Positions 9,139-17,579 are shown, counted from the first letter of the stretch. The stretch: 64,000 nt of DNA from Cellulomonas edaphi (GCF_030362815.1 NZ_JAUCGR010000001.1:302024-366023); one strand, 5' to 3'. A program made the numbers and translations. Notes: a model not told the origin generated them from the sequence alone.

Positions 9139-9170
9139 CGGGACACCGTAGCCCGATTGTCCGATCCGCG

Positions 9171-9184
9171 GGAGAGCGCTTTCC
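9171..9184. promoter_or_regulatory. LacI-family operator-like palindrome
   Basis: GGAGAGCGCTTTCC is a near-perfect inverted repeat centred on AGCGCT, the core of actinobacterial LacI-type operators such as CelR/CebR sites. It lies between the divergent membrane-protein and MFS genes. No LacI gene is adjacent. Confidence 0.45.
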
Positions 9185-9273
9185 GAGATGCCTCGGGAAC
9201 ACATCTGCCGACCGCCGGCGTTACGCACTACGGCCTAGTGCCCTCCCAGCGCCCCCCTCGTCGAGAAGGTCCG

Positions 9274-11076
9274 ATGTCGCAGAGCACGCACCCCGCAGCA
9301 CCCGAGGCCTCCTCGGCCGGCACGTCGAACCCCTCCGGGTTCCAGCCGCCCACGCACCGGGAGATCCTGACCATCCTCGGCGGCCTGATGATCGGCATGT
9401 TCCTCGCCGCGCTCGACCAGACCATCGTCGCGACCTCCATCCGCACCATCGGGGACGACCTCAACGGGCTGTCGCTCCAGGCCTGGGTCACCACCGCGTA
9501 CCTGCTGACGGCCACGATCTCGACCCCGCTGTACGGCAAGCTCTCCGACATCTACGGGCGCAAGCCTCTGTACATGACGGCCATCACGCTGTTCGTGATC
9601 GGCTCGGCACTGTCCGGCAGCGCGGACTCGATGTACCAGCTCGCGGCCTACCGCGGGCTGCAGGGGCTCGGGGCCGGCGGCCTGATGGCCCTCGCCATCA
9701 CCATCCTCGGCGACCTGGTCGCACCCCGGGAGCGCGCCCGGTACCAGGCCTACTTCCTGGCGGTGTTCGGCACGTCGTCGGTGCTGGGCCCGGTGGTCGG
9801 CGGCTTCTTCGCCGGCGCCGAGACGATCCTCGGCATCGACGGCTGGCGCTGGGTGTTCCTCATCAACGTGCCGATCGGCATCGTCGCGATCCTCGTCATC
9901 TGGCGCGTGCTGCACCTCCCGCCCCTGCGGCGCGTGGAGCACCGCATCGACTGGCAGGGCGCGCTCGCGCTCGTGCTGACGCTCGTGCCGCTGCTGCTCG
10001 TCGCCGAGCAGGGCCGGGTGTGGGGCTGGGGATCGGACCGGGCGCTCGCCAGCTACGGCGTGGGGCTCGTCGGGCTCGTGCTCTTCCTGCTCGCCGAGCG
10101 CCGCGCGCAGGGCGACGCGATCCTGCCCCTGCACCTGTTCCGCAACCGCACGTTCTCGGTGGGGGCGGCCGCCAACACGGTCATCGGCCTGGGGATGTTC
10201 GGTGGACTCGCGACGCTCCCGCTCTACCTGCAGATCGTCAAGGGCCAGACCCCCACGCAGGCGGGGCTGACGCTGATCCCGTTCACGGTGGGCATCATGG
10301 CCGGCTCGGTGATCGCCGGTCAGACGACGTCGCGCACCGGCCGCTACAAGATCTTCCCCGTGCTCGGCACGGTGCTCATGGTGATCGGCGCGGCGACGTT
10401 CTCGCAGGTGGACGCCAGCACCCCGCTCGCCTACATCTTCGCGGCCTCGGTCATCTTCGGCCTCGGACTGGGCACCACCATGCAGCCGCTCGTGCTCGCG
10501 GTGCAGAACGCGGTCGACGTCCGGGACATGGGCGTGGCCACCTCGTCGTCCCTGTTCTTCCGTCAGATGGGCGGCACGCTCGGCACCGCGATCTTCCTGT
10601 CGGTCCTCTTCTCGACGGTCGGCAGGAACATCCAGGACGCGTTCGCCCGCCTCAGCACGGCGCCCGAGTTCCGGGCGGCGCTCGCCGACCCGGCCGTGAC
10701 GGGCAACCCCGACAACGCCCCCGTGCTCAACCTGCTCAACGGCTCGGGCTCCGTGCCGCCGATCGACGACTCCGCGTTCATCGGCCGGCTCGACGCCCGG
10801 CTGGCGCGCCCGTTCCTCGAGGGCTTCGCCCAGTCCGTGGACCTCGTCATGATCCTCACCGCGATCGCGCTGGTGCTCGGGGTCGTCCTGGCGATCATGC
10901 TGCCCGAGCTGCCGCTGCGGAACGTGTCCGGCATCCAGGGCCGCATGGACGAGGACCATGCCCGGGCCACCGGCGCCGGGGTCACGCCTGACGGCGCGAC
11001 CGCCAGCCTCGTGGCTCAGGAATCACCCCGGGCGGGATCCGACGATTCACAGGCGGCTCCCACCGAGCGCCGCTAG
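9274..11076 (+). CDS. DHA2-family MFS drug/proton antiporter
   Basis: 600 residues with 14 predicted membrane helices, the EmrB/QacA layout. MFS signatures include LDQTIVATSIRTI in helix 1 (the D-x-T-I-V motif of DHA2 proteins), GKLSDIYGRKP (motif A) and GLGAGGLMALA. A hydrophilic loop of about 70 residues precedes the last helix, and a polar tail follows it. ATG 9274 is preceded by GAGAAGG. Substrates of close relatives are hydrophobic cations and drugs; here the substrate is unknown. No TetR or MarR regulator is adjacent, but a LacI-type palindrome lies 90 nt upstream. Confidence 0.93.
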   Translation: MSQSTHPAAPEASSAGTSNPSGFQPPTHREILTILGGLMIGMFLAALDQTIVATSIRTIGDDLNGLSLQAWVTTAYLLTATISTPLYGKLSDIYGRKPLYMTAITLFVIGSALSGSADSMYQLAAYRGLQGLGAGGLMALAITILGDLVAPRERARYQAYFLAVFGTSSVLGPVVGGFFAGAETILGIDGWRWVFLINVPIGIVAILVIWRVLHLPPLRRVEHRIDWQGALALVLTLVPLLLVAEQGRVWGWGSDRALASYGVGLVGLVLFLLAERRAQGDAILPLHLFRNRTFSVGAAANTVIGLGMFGGLATLPLYLQIVKGQTPTQAGLTLIPFTVGIMAGSVIAGQTTSRTGRYKIFPVLGTVLMVIGAATFSQVDASTPLAYIFAASVIFGLGLGTTMQPLVLAVQNAVDVRDMGVATSSSLFFRQMGGTLGTAIFLSVLFSTVGRNIQDAFARLSTAPEFRAALADPAVTGNPDNAPVLNLLNGSGSVPPIDDSAFIGRLDARLARPFLEGFAQSVDLVMILTAIALVLGVVLAIMLPELPLRNVSGIQGRMDEDHARATGAGVTPDGATASLVAQESPRAGSDDSQAAPTERR

Positions 11077-11118
11077 GTTCGAGGCACGACCCTGCGCGGA
11101 ACCGACTGGGAGGCGACG

Positions 11119-11559
11119 ATGCACGAGCACGGCCAGAGCTGCACCGGATGCATCGATCGACGCCAGATGCTGGCGCGGACCGGCTCGTTCACCGCGGTCG
11201 CCGCGGGCGTCGCGGTGCTCGCGGCCTGCGGGGGCGGGTCGGACACCCCCACCGCGACGCAGGCGGCCGACGGCTCGCTCGCGAAGGTGGCGGACATCCC
11301 GGTGGGCGGGGCGATCGCGGCGTCGGCGGGCGGGCAGAAGATCCTGCTGGTCCAGGCGACCGCGGGCGAGGTGACGGCCTACTCCGCGATCTGCCCCCAC
11401 CAGGGCTGCACGGTGGCGCCTGGGAACGGCGAGCTGGACTGCCCCTGCCACGGCTCGCGCTTCGACCTGACCGGCGCGGTGCTTGCCGGGCCGGCGAAGG
11501 AGGGCCTCACGCCCTTCGACGTGCGGGTCGAGGGCGACGCCGTGTTCGCGGGTGCCTGA
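11119..11559 (+). CDS. Rieske [2Fe-2S] lipoprotein with Tat-type signal
   Basis: This 146-residue protein starts with a twin-arginine-like signal (DRRQMLARTG) and a lipobox LAAC with Cys37, so it is probably exported folded by Tat and lipid-anchored. The Rieske domain has box 1 CPHQGC (Cys92, His94, Cys97) and box 2 CPCHGS (Cys108, Cys110, His111): two Cys and two His ligands plus the disulfide pair. It would carry electrons at the outer membrane face. ATG 11119 has GGGAGG upstream. The next gene, starting 1 nt past its stop, is a small membrane protein and a candidate partner. Confidence 0.94.
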   Translation: MHEHGQSCTGCIDRRQMLARTGSFTAVAAGVAVLAACGGGSDTPTATQAADGSLAKVADIPVGGAIAASAGGQKILLVQATAGEVTAYSAICPHQGCTVAPGNGELDCPCHGSRFDLTGAVLAGPAKEGLTPFDVRVEGDAVFAGA

Positions 11560-11560
11560 G

Positions 11561-11962
11561 ATGGCCTGGCTGCGAGGGCCCGCCGCCACGTCCGCGGTGC
11601 TGCGCGCGCTCGTCTCCGCGAGCGTCATGCTCTCGGCCGTCATCCACCTCGAGCTGTGGGCCGACGGCATGAAGGACACCCGCGTCGGCACGGCGTTCAT
11701 GATCAACGCCGTGGCCGGGCTGGTGATCGGCGTGCTGCTGCTGGTGTGGCGCCACTGGTTCCCGTTGTTCCTGGCGGCCGGTTTCGGTGCGTCGACGCTG
11801 GGCGCGTTCCTGCTGTCCACGACGTCGTCGGGCTTCATGGGCGTGCACGAACAGTGGCAGGGCTTCCCGATCTGGGCGTGCGCGATCGCCGAGGCGCTGG
11901 CGATCGTGCTGTCCGTCTGGGCGTTCCTCGTCGAGCGCGGGCACCCGGCCTCGGTGGCCTGA
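11561..11962 (+). CDS. Small four-helix membrane protein, Rieske partner candidate
   Basis: 133 residues. ATG 11561 begins 1 nt after the Rieske stop, so the two are co-transcribed and probably coupled. Four hydrophobic helices are visible (about 14-32, 41-60, 65-82, 104-124). An HLELW segment in the first helix region and GVHEQWQGFPIW in the third loop are the distinctive polar elements. The family was not recognised; similar proteins are called hypothetical. It is convergent with the E2 gene, 12 nt apart. Confidence 0.8.
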   Translation: MAWLRGPAATSAVLRALVSASVMLSAVIHLELWADGMKDTRVGTAFMINAVAGLVIGVLLLVWRHWFPLFLAAGFGASTLGAFLLSTTSSGFMGVHEQWQGFPIWACAIAEALAIVLSVWAFLVERGHPASVA

Positions 11963-11974
11963 CCGGGCGGGCGC

Positions 11975-13426
11975 TCAGCCCCAGACCAGCCCGTGCGCGG
12001 GCTCGGCCAGCACGCGCGCCACGTCGGCCAGCACCCGCGCACCGAGCTCACCGTCCACCAGGCGGTGGTCGAAGCTCAGCGCGAGCTGGGTCACGTGACG
12101 CACCTTGATCTTGCCCTTGTGCACCCACGGCTGCTCCCGGATCGCGCCGAACGCCAGGATCGCCGCCTCGCCGGGGTTGAGGATGGGGGTGCCCGTGTCG
12201 ATGCCGAACACGCCCACGTTGGTGATCGTGATCGTGCCGTCCGACATGTCGGCGGGCGACACCTTGCCGGCGCGAGCCGTCGCGGTGAGCTGGGCCAGCC
12301 CGTCGGCCAGCTCGCGCAGCGTGAGTCGGTGCGCGTCCTTGATGTTCGGCACCACCAGCCCCCTCGGCGTCGCCGCAGCGATGCCGAGGTTGATGTAGTG
12401 CTTGTAGACGATCTCCTGCGCGCCCTCGTCCCACGAGGCGTTGATCTCCGGGTGCCGACGGATGGCCAGCATGAGCGCCTTCGCGGCGACGAGCAGCGGC
12501 GTGACGCGTACGTCGGCAAACTCGCGGTCGGCCCGCAGCCGCTCGACGAGCTTCATGGTGCGCGTGACGTCGACGGTGTGGAACACCGTGACGTGCGGAG
12601 CGGAGAAGGCGCTCGCGACCATCGCCTCGGCCGTCCGCTTGCGCACGGACTTGACGGGCACGCGCGTCTGGCGGCCGTCGGAGGAGACGGTGCCCGAGGC
12701 GAGCCAGGGCTGGTCGTCCCCCGCGTACGTGGCGAGCGTCCGGCCCTCCGCGCGGGCGCTCAGCGCCAGCACGTCCTCGCGCGTGACGATCCCACCGGGG
12801 CCGGTCGGCGTGACGGAGTCCAGGTCGACGCCCAGGTCACGGGCCAGCTTGCGCACGGGCGGCTTGGCCAGGGCGTGCGGGCTCCGGGGCACGGGCGCGC
12901 CCGCACGCGCGGTGGCCGACGATGCGGCGGCGGTCTCGCCACCGCGCGGACGACGACCCGCGGCGCCCTCCGCCAGGCCGTAGCCAACCAGCACGGCGCC
13001 GGCGGGTTCCGCGTCCGCCGCGGATGCCTGTGCCGACTGGGGAGCGTCCGCGGCCGGGGCCGGAGGACGCGCCGCCTCGATCTCGTCGGCGCCGCCGGGC
13101 TCCACGCCGCGGTGCCGCTCCGACCCACCGACGTGCCGCACCGACCCGGTGACGACGGGCGGCTCGGCGGGCGCACCGTCAGGGTCGATGTCGATCTCGA
13201 TGATCGGCACGCCGACGTCCACCGTCGTCCCCGGGGCGACGAGCAGCTGTGTCACCACGCCGGCCCAGGGGCTGGGCAGGTCGACGAGCGACTTGGCCGT
13301 CTCGATCTCGACGATCGTCTGGTTGACCTCGACGCGGTCTCCCACGGCCACCTGCCACGCGACGATCTCGGCCTCGGTCAGCCCCTCACCCGCGTCGGGG
13401 AGCGGGAACTGCTTGAACGTGGGCAC
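11975..13426 (-). CDS. 2-oxoacid dehydrogenase E2 (dihydrolipoamide acyltransferase)
   Basis: 483 residues. The N-terminal lipoyl domain has Lys45 in EIETAKSLVDL, the lipoylation site. A Pro/Ala/Glu-rich linker leads to an E1/E3-binding domain (about 195-225, PVRKLARDLGVDLDSVTPTG). The catalytic acyltransferase domain (about 255-483) ends with the DHRLVDG motif (His454, Asp458). E2 transfers an acyl group from E1-bound TPP via lipoyl to CoA. It is the last gene of E1-alpha/E1-beta/E2. No E3 gene is nearby. Whether the substrate is pyruvate or branched-chain 2-oxoacids cannot be decided here; split E1 plus one lipoyl domain fits the BkdABC type in actinobacteria. Confidence 0.93.
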   Translation of the reverse strand: MPTFKQFPLPDAGEGLTEAEIVAWQVAVGDRVEVNQTIVEIETAKSLVDLPSPWAGVVTQLLVAPGTTVDVGVPIIEIDIDPDGAPAEPPVVTGSVRHVGGSERHRGVEPGGADEIEAARPPAPAADAPQSAQASAADAEPAGAVLVGYGLAEGAAGRRPRGGETAAASSATARAGAPVPRSPHALAKPPVRKLARDLGVDLDSVTPTGPGGIVTREDVLALSARAEGRTLATYAGDDQPWLASGTVSSDGRQTRVPVKSVRKRTAEAMVASAFSAPHVTVFHTVDVTRTMKLVERLRADREFADVRVTPLLVAAKALMLAIRRHPEINASWDEGAQEIVYKHYINLGIAAATPRGLVVPNIKDAHRLTLRELADGLAQLTATARAGKVSPADMSDGTITITNVGVFGIDTGTPILNPGEAAILAFGAIREQPWVHKGKIKVRHVTQLALSFDHRLVDGELGARVLADVARVLAEPAHGLVWG

Positions 13427-13456
13427 GTCTCGTACTCCTCGGGTCGGTGCTGGGCG

Positions 13457-14494
13457 TCAGAAGGCGAGCGAGCGGTCCACCGCGTCGAGGACGCGGTCCA
13501 GGCTCGGCAGGTAGTCGTGCTCGATCTTGGCCACCGGGTAGGGCGTGTGGAAGCCACCGACACGCAGCACGGGCGCCTCGAGGTGGAAGAAGCACTCCTC
13601 GCTCACCCGCGCGGCCACCTCCGCACCCGTGCCGTAGAGCACGGGTGCCTCGTGCACCACGACGCACCGGCCCGTCTTGCGCACGGACTCCGCGACCGTC
13701 GCGGTGTCGAGCGGCGAGAGCGTGCGCAGGTCGACGACCTCGATGCTCGTGCCCTCCGACGCGGCCGTGTCGGCGGCCTTGAGCGCGGTCTGCACGGTGG
13801 GGCCGTACGCGACCACGGTGATGTCGGTGCCCGGGCGGACCACCCGGGCGCCGTCCAGGCCGTTGGCCGCGGGCGCGTCCAGGTCGACCTCGCCCTTCTC
13901 CCAGTAGCGGCCCTTGGGCTCGAAGAACAGCACCGGGTCGGGAGACCGCACGGCCTCCTGGATCATCGCGTAGGCCTGCGCCGGGCTCGACGGCGTGACC
14001 ACCCGCAGGCCGGCCGTGTGGGCGAACAGCACCTCGGGGGACTCGCTGTGGTGCTCGACCGCGCCGATGCCGCCGCCGTAGGGCACGCGGATGACGACGG
14101 GCAGCGTGAGCCGGCCGTGCGAGCGGTAGTGCATCTTGGCCAGCTGGGTGGTGATCTGGTCGTACGCCGGGAAGATGAAGCCGTCGAACTGGATCTCGCA
14201 CACGGACCGGTACCCGCGCATGGCCAGCCCGATCGCGGTGCCGACGATGCCCGACTCGGCGAGCGGCGTGTCCACCACCCGCTGCGCGCCGAACTCCGCC
14301 TGCAGCCCGTCGGTGACGCGGAAGACCCCGCCCAGCTTCCCGATGTCCTCGCCCATGAGCAGCACGCGAGGGTCGTCGGCCAGGGCCCGACGAAGGCCGA
14401 GGGTGATCGCCTTGGCAAAGGTCAGCCGCTGCACGCCCGTCGGCTCCGGGCGGCTCTCGACGGCGGCCGGCGCGGCTGCGGTGGTCGTGCTCAT
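13457..14494 (-). CDS. 2-oxoacid dehydrogenase E1 subunit beta
   Basis: 345 residues. The pyrimidine-binding transketolase domain starts LTFAKAITLGLRRALADD, with MGEDIGKLGGVF and the conserved EIQFDGFIFPAYDQI. The C-terminal domain contains VVTPSSPAQA and VVHEAPVLYG. It forms the alpha2beta2 E1 with the upstream subunit and decarboxylates a 2-oxoacid using TPP. ATG 14494 overlaps the E1-alpha stop as ATGA, giving coupled translation and equal subunit amounts. A 30-nt gap separates it from E2. Confidence 0.95.
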   Translation of the reverse strand: MSTTTAAAPAAVESRPEPTGVQRLTFAKAITLGLRRALADDPRVLLMGEDIGKLGGVFRVTDGLQAEFGAQRVVDTPLAESGIVGTAIGLAMRGYRSVCEIQFDGFIFPAYDQITTQLAKMHYRSHGRLTLPVVIRVPYGGGIGAVEHHSESPEVLFAHTAGLRVVTPSSPAQAYAMIQEAVRSPDPVLFFEPKGRYWEKGEVDLDAPAANGLDGARVVRPGTDITVVAYGPTVQTALKAADTAASEGTSIEVVDLRTLSPLDTATVAESVRKTGRCVVVHEAPVLYGTGAEVAARVSEECFFHLEAPVLRVGGFHTPYPVAKIEHDYLPSLDRVLDAVDRSLAF

Positions 14495-15726
14495 CGGTGG
14501 CTCCCGTCCCTCGTCTGCTGCCCGGCCGCGTGGTGCGCGCCCTCGCCGTGCCTGCCGTCGCCGTGCTTCCCGTCGAGGAACGACGACTCGTAACCCTCGA
14601 ACCACGCCCGCTCCGCGTCCACCACCGAGTGCGGCGTCGCGTAGACGTGCTCGAACATCGATGCCGGCGACGGACGGCCCATCGCGCGGACCGTGGTGCG
14701 GATGCGCTCGCCGAGGTCGTCGGCCTCCGCGTCCAGCTGGTCCAGGAAGGATGTGGGCAGCTCGCCCAGGCTCTCGAGGTACGCGCGCAGGCGGTCGATC
14801 GGGTCGCGACGCCGCCAGTAGTCCTCCTGCTCCGCGCTGCGGTAGCGGCTCGGGTCGTCGGACGTGGTGTGGGCGCCCATGCGGTAGGTGAACGCCTCGA
14901 TGAAGGTGGGCCCGCCGCCCGAGCGCGCGCGCTGCAGCGCCTCCTGGGTGACGGCGTAGGAGGCGAGGACGTCGTTGCCGTCCACGCGCACCGACGGGAT
15001 GCCGAAGCCGGGCGCGCGGTCCGCGAGCGGCACGGTGGACTGGTTCGTCGTGGGCTCGGAGATCGCCCACTGGTTGTTCTGGCAGAAGAACACCACGGGC
15101 GCCTCGTTGACCGCCGCGAACACGAGCGCCTCGCTCACGTCACCCTGCGACGTCGCGCCGTCGCCGAAGTACGCGACCACGGCGGTGTCGCGCGTGGGGT
15201 CGCCGGTGCCCACCGCGCCGTCGCGCTGCACGCCCATGGCGTAGCCGGTGGCGTGCAGCGTGTGGGAGCCGATCACGAGCGTGTACAGGTGGAAGCCGTG
15301 CGCCACGGGGTCCCAGCCGCCGTGGTCGATGCCGCGGAACAGGCGCAGCACGTCGGCGAGGTCGACGCCGCGCGTGTGCGCGACGCCGTGCTCCCGGTAG
15401 CTGGGGAACACGTGGTCCTGCGGCAGGAGCGCGTGCCCGGAGCCGATCTGCGCGCCCTCCTGGCCGAGCGCCTGCGCGAACAGCGCCAGCTCGCCCTGTC
15501 GCTGCAGTGCGGTCGCCTCGGTGTCGAACCGTCGGACGATGACCATGTCGCGGTACATCGCGCGGAGCGCGTCGGCGTCGAGGTGCGCGACCAGGTGGTC
15601 GTAGGCGGGGTGCGAGACCCGTCGGCCCTCGGGGGTGAGCAGCTGGACCAGCCCGTCCGTGGTGAGGGGGCCGGATGCCGCCGCAGCCACGTCGGCGGCC
15701 GTCTCGGTGGTGTCGTTCGAGCTCAC
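14491..15726 (-). CDS. 2-oxoacid dehydrogenase E1 subunit alpha
   Basis: 411 residues. GTG 15726 is chosen because AAGGAG lies 8 nt upstream; the open frame extends 13 codons further without support. The TPP/Mg motif runs GDGATSQGDVSEAL to FFCQNN. The phosphorylation-loop region of this family appears as RMGAHTTSDDPSRYR. The substrate-binding start is RRFDTEATALQRQGEL and SYREHGVAHTRG. The C-terminal 35 residues are His/Gly-rich and probably disordered. It is the first gene of the operon, 67 nt downstream of the tandem palindromes at 15793-15822. Confidence 0.94.
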   Translation of the reverse strand: MSSNDTTETAADVAAAASGPLTTDGLVQLLTPEGRRVSHPAYDHLVAHLDADALRAMYRDMVIVRRFDTEATALQRQGELALFAQALGQEGAQIGSGHALLPQDHVFPSYREHGVAHTRGVDLADVLRLFRGIDHGGWDPVAHGFHLYTLVIGSHTLHATGYAMGVQRDGAVGTGDPTRDTAVVAYFGDGATSQGDVSEALVFAAVNEAPVVFFCQNNQWAISEPTTNQSTVPLADRAPGFGIPSVRVDGNDVLASYAVTQEALQRARSGGGPTFIEAFTYRMGAHTTSDDPSRYRSAEQEDYWRRRDPIDRLRAYLESLGELPTSFLDQLDAEADDLGERIRTTVRAMGRPSPASMFEHVYATPHSVVDAERAWFEGYESSFLDGKHGDGRHGEGAHHAAGQQTRDGSHR

Positions 15727-15792
15727 GCGGTTGCTCCTTCGCGTGCCGCGGCCTGCGGGCCGCACCGGTGCGTCCGAGCGGGGGACTCGAAC

Positions 15793-15822
15793 CTACGACA
15801 CCGTAGCCTACGGAACCGTAGG
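15793..15822. promoter_or_regulatory. Two adjacent operator-like palindromes upstream of the E1/E2 operon
   Basis: CTACGacacCGTAG (15793-15806) is followed directly by CCTACGGAACCGTAGG (15807-15822). Tandem CTACG/CGTAG half-sites with 16-bp spacing resemble a TetR-family operator bound by two dimers. They lie 67-96 nt upstream of GTG 15726. No TetR gene is in the window. Confidence 0.6.
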
Positions 15823-15976
15823 TTTCTCGGGAAGGCCTCCGACAAGGCTCGGGTGTGACCTTTGTGGGGCTCCCACAGCCGGCGGGGGCGTGCTGCGGAC
15901 GAGCCGCGAGTGGGAGGGGCGCCGGCCCGCTCTTGGGCGGGCGCGGTCTACGGCGACGACGACCGCTCGCAGATCC

Positions 15977-16035
15977 GCGCCCCCGCGCCTCCGCGCCCCC
16001 GCGCCTCCGCGCCTCCGCGCCTCCGCGCCTCCGCG
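15977..16035. repeat. Seven-unit 8-bp tandem repeat
   Basis: The unit is GCGCCTCC, with two GCGCCCCC variants, repeated without interruption. It lies in the 716-nt gene-free stretch 15727-16442, which also holds the palindromes at 15793-15822, the 81-bp repeat at 16050-16291 and a G-rich repeat. No ORF is convincing here. Confidence 0.85.
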
Positions 16036-16049
16036 ACCGGCCTCCCCCA

Positions 16050-16291
16050 TCACTTCGCCGGTTCCGCACCGAAACGCCGATTCAGATCGGCGAAGCCATG
16101 CTGAATCGGCGAAGCGACCCGGGCACTCGCGAGGCCGGGGCTGGCGCAAGTGGAGGTGGGGCGGCAGGGCGACGGGCCCGGTGTAGGCGAGGTGGCCGGC
16201 CGGTCTCCCGTCACTTCGCCGATTCGGCATCGGTACGCCGATTCAGATCGGCGAAGTGATGCGGAATCGGCGAAACGACGGAGGCACTCGC
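16050..16291. repeat. 81-bp direct repeat with internal inverted repeats
   Basis: Copies at 16050-16130 and 16211-16291 (period 161) agree at about 69 of 81 positions. Each contains CGCCGATTCAGATCGGCGAAG and several TTCGCCGATTC/GAATCGGCGAA units in both orientations. In the second copy TCACTTCGCCGAT (16211-16223) pairs perfectly with ATCGGCGAAGTGA (16247-16259), while an inner CGCCGAT (16236-16242) competes for the same right arm. Confidence 0.85.
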
Positions 16292-16360
16292 GGCTGGCGC
16301 AGGGCGAGGCGGGGCTGCGTCGGGCCGGGCCGGGGCGGAGCGGCGGCCGGGGCGGGGAGC

Positions 16361-16414
16361 GGGTGGCCGGGGCGGAGCGGGTGGCCGGGCCGGGGTGGGT
16401 GGCCGGGCCGGGGT
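16361..16414. repeat. Three-unit 18-bp G-rich tandem repeat
   Basis: The units start GGGTGGCCGGG and occupy 16361-16378, 16379-16396 and 16397-16414. Degenerate G-rich sequence precedes them from about 16329. The repeat lies just past the stop of the convergent aminotransferase gene. Confidence 0.75.
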
Positions 16415-16442
16415 GGACCAGGCGGCACCGCCCGAGCCGGGG

Positions 16443-17510
16443 TCAGCGGGACAGGTGCTCGCCGGCGATCTCGAGGAAGAGGTCGATCGCCTCGGGCTCG
16501 CCCACACTCACGCGCACGCCGTCACCGGCGAAGGGCCGCACGACGACGCCCGCGCGGATGGAGCGCTCGGCGAAGTGCGTCGACGCCTCACCCAAGGGGA
16601 GCCAGACGAAGTTGGCCTGCGTGTCCGGGACCTCCCAGCCCTGCGCGCGCAGACCGTCGAGCAGCCGGGTGCGCTGGCGGACCACGCGATCGACGCGCGC
16701 GAGCAGCTCGTCGGCCGCGTCCAACGACGCGAGCGCGGCGAGCTGCGCGGGGTGCGAGACGCCGAACGGCGTCGACGCGGCCCGGATGCCGGCGGCGAGC
16801 CGCGGCCGGGCGACCGCATAGCCGACCCGGAGGCCGGCGAGGCCGTAGGCCTTGGAGAAGGTGCGGAGCACGACGACGTTGGGGTGGTCGGCGAACACGG
16901 CGAGCCCGTCGGGCACGTCGGGATCGCGGACGAACTCGACGTAGGCCTCGTCGAGCACGACGAGCACGTCCGACGGGACCGCCTCGAGGAACGCGTCGAG
17001 CTCGTCGGCGTGCACCGCCGGCCCGGTGGGGTTGTTCGGGGTGCACACCAGCACGACGCGCGTACGGGGCGTGACCGCTGCGGCCATCGCGGCGAGGTCG
17101 AGCCGGCCGCCCGCCGCGAGGGGGACGGGCACGCCGACTGCACCCGCGAGCGTGATCGCGATCGGGTACGCCTCGAACGAGCGCCAGGGCAGCACCACCT
17201 CGTCGCCCGCCTCGCACACCGCCGTGAGCACGTGCCCGAGCACGGCGACCGAGCCGCACCCGGTGACGATGGTGTCGGTGCCGACCCCGAGGCGCGCCGC
17301 GATCGCCTCAGACAGCTCGGTGGCGTACATGTCCGGGTAGCGGTTGATGTCCGCGGCCGCGTCGACGATCGCCGCCATCACCGACGGCAGCGGCGGGTAC
17401 GGGTTCTCGTTCGAGGACAGCTTGAACGCCGCCGCCCCCACCGGTGCACGGCCGCCCGGCACGTACGGGGGAAGGTCGGCGAGGGCCTGGCGCAGGGGGA
17501 CGCGGGTCAC
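16443..17510 (-). CDS. HisC-family PLP aminotransferase (histidinol-phosphate/aromatic type)
   Basis: 355 residues, fold-type I aminotransferase. The PLP-binding lysine is Lys220 in TFSKAYGLAGLRVGYA. Other family marks are KLSSNENPYPPLPS, TPNNPTG and VVLDEAYVEF. HisC converts imidazole-acetol phosphate in histidine synthesis. A copy standing outside a his operon, as here, is often the aromatic (phenylalanine) aminotransferase Pat, so both are possible. GTG 17510 is placed by CATGCT (17517-17522, minus) 6 nt upstream, and the start MTRVPLRQALADLPPY is family-like. Confidence 0.88.
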   Translation of the reverse strand: MTRVPLRQALADLPPYVPGGRAPVGAAAFKLSSNENPYPPLPSVMAAIVDAAADINRYPDMYATELSEAIAARLGVGTDTIVTGCGSVAVLGHVLTAVCEAGDEVVLPWRSFEAYPIAITLAGAVGVPVPLAAGGRLDLAAMAAAVTPRTRVVLVCTPNNPTGPAVHADELDAFLEAVPSDVLVVLDEAYVEFVRDPDVPDGLAVFADHPNVVVLRTFSKAYGLAGLRVGYAVARPRLAAGIRAASTPFGVSHPAQLAALASLDAADELLARVDRVVRQRTRLLDGLRAQGWEVPDTQANFVWLPLGEASTHFAERSIRAGVVVRPFAGDGVRVSVGEPEAIDLFLEIAGEHLSR

Positions 17511-17579
17511 GCGGACAGCATGCCACCCGCCCCCGGCGCGCACCGGGCTGAGTCCGGCGCCAGGTGGCAGGATCGCGCC

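Noticed and set aside
12760-13176. Alternative minus-strand frame inside the E2 linker
   Set aside because: It is a Pro/Arg-rich frame overlapping the E2 linker, without a ribosome site or homology.
15976-16035. Short plus-strand ORFs through the 8-bp tandem repeat
   Set aside because: The predicted peptides only repeat Pro/Ala/Arg and arise from the repeat being open in several frames.
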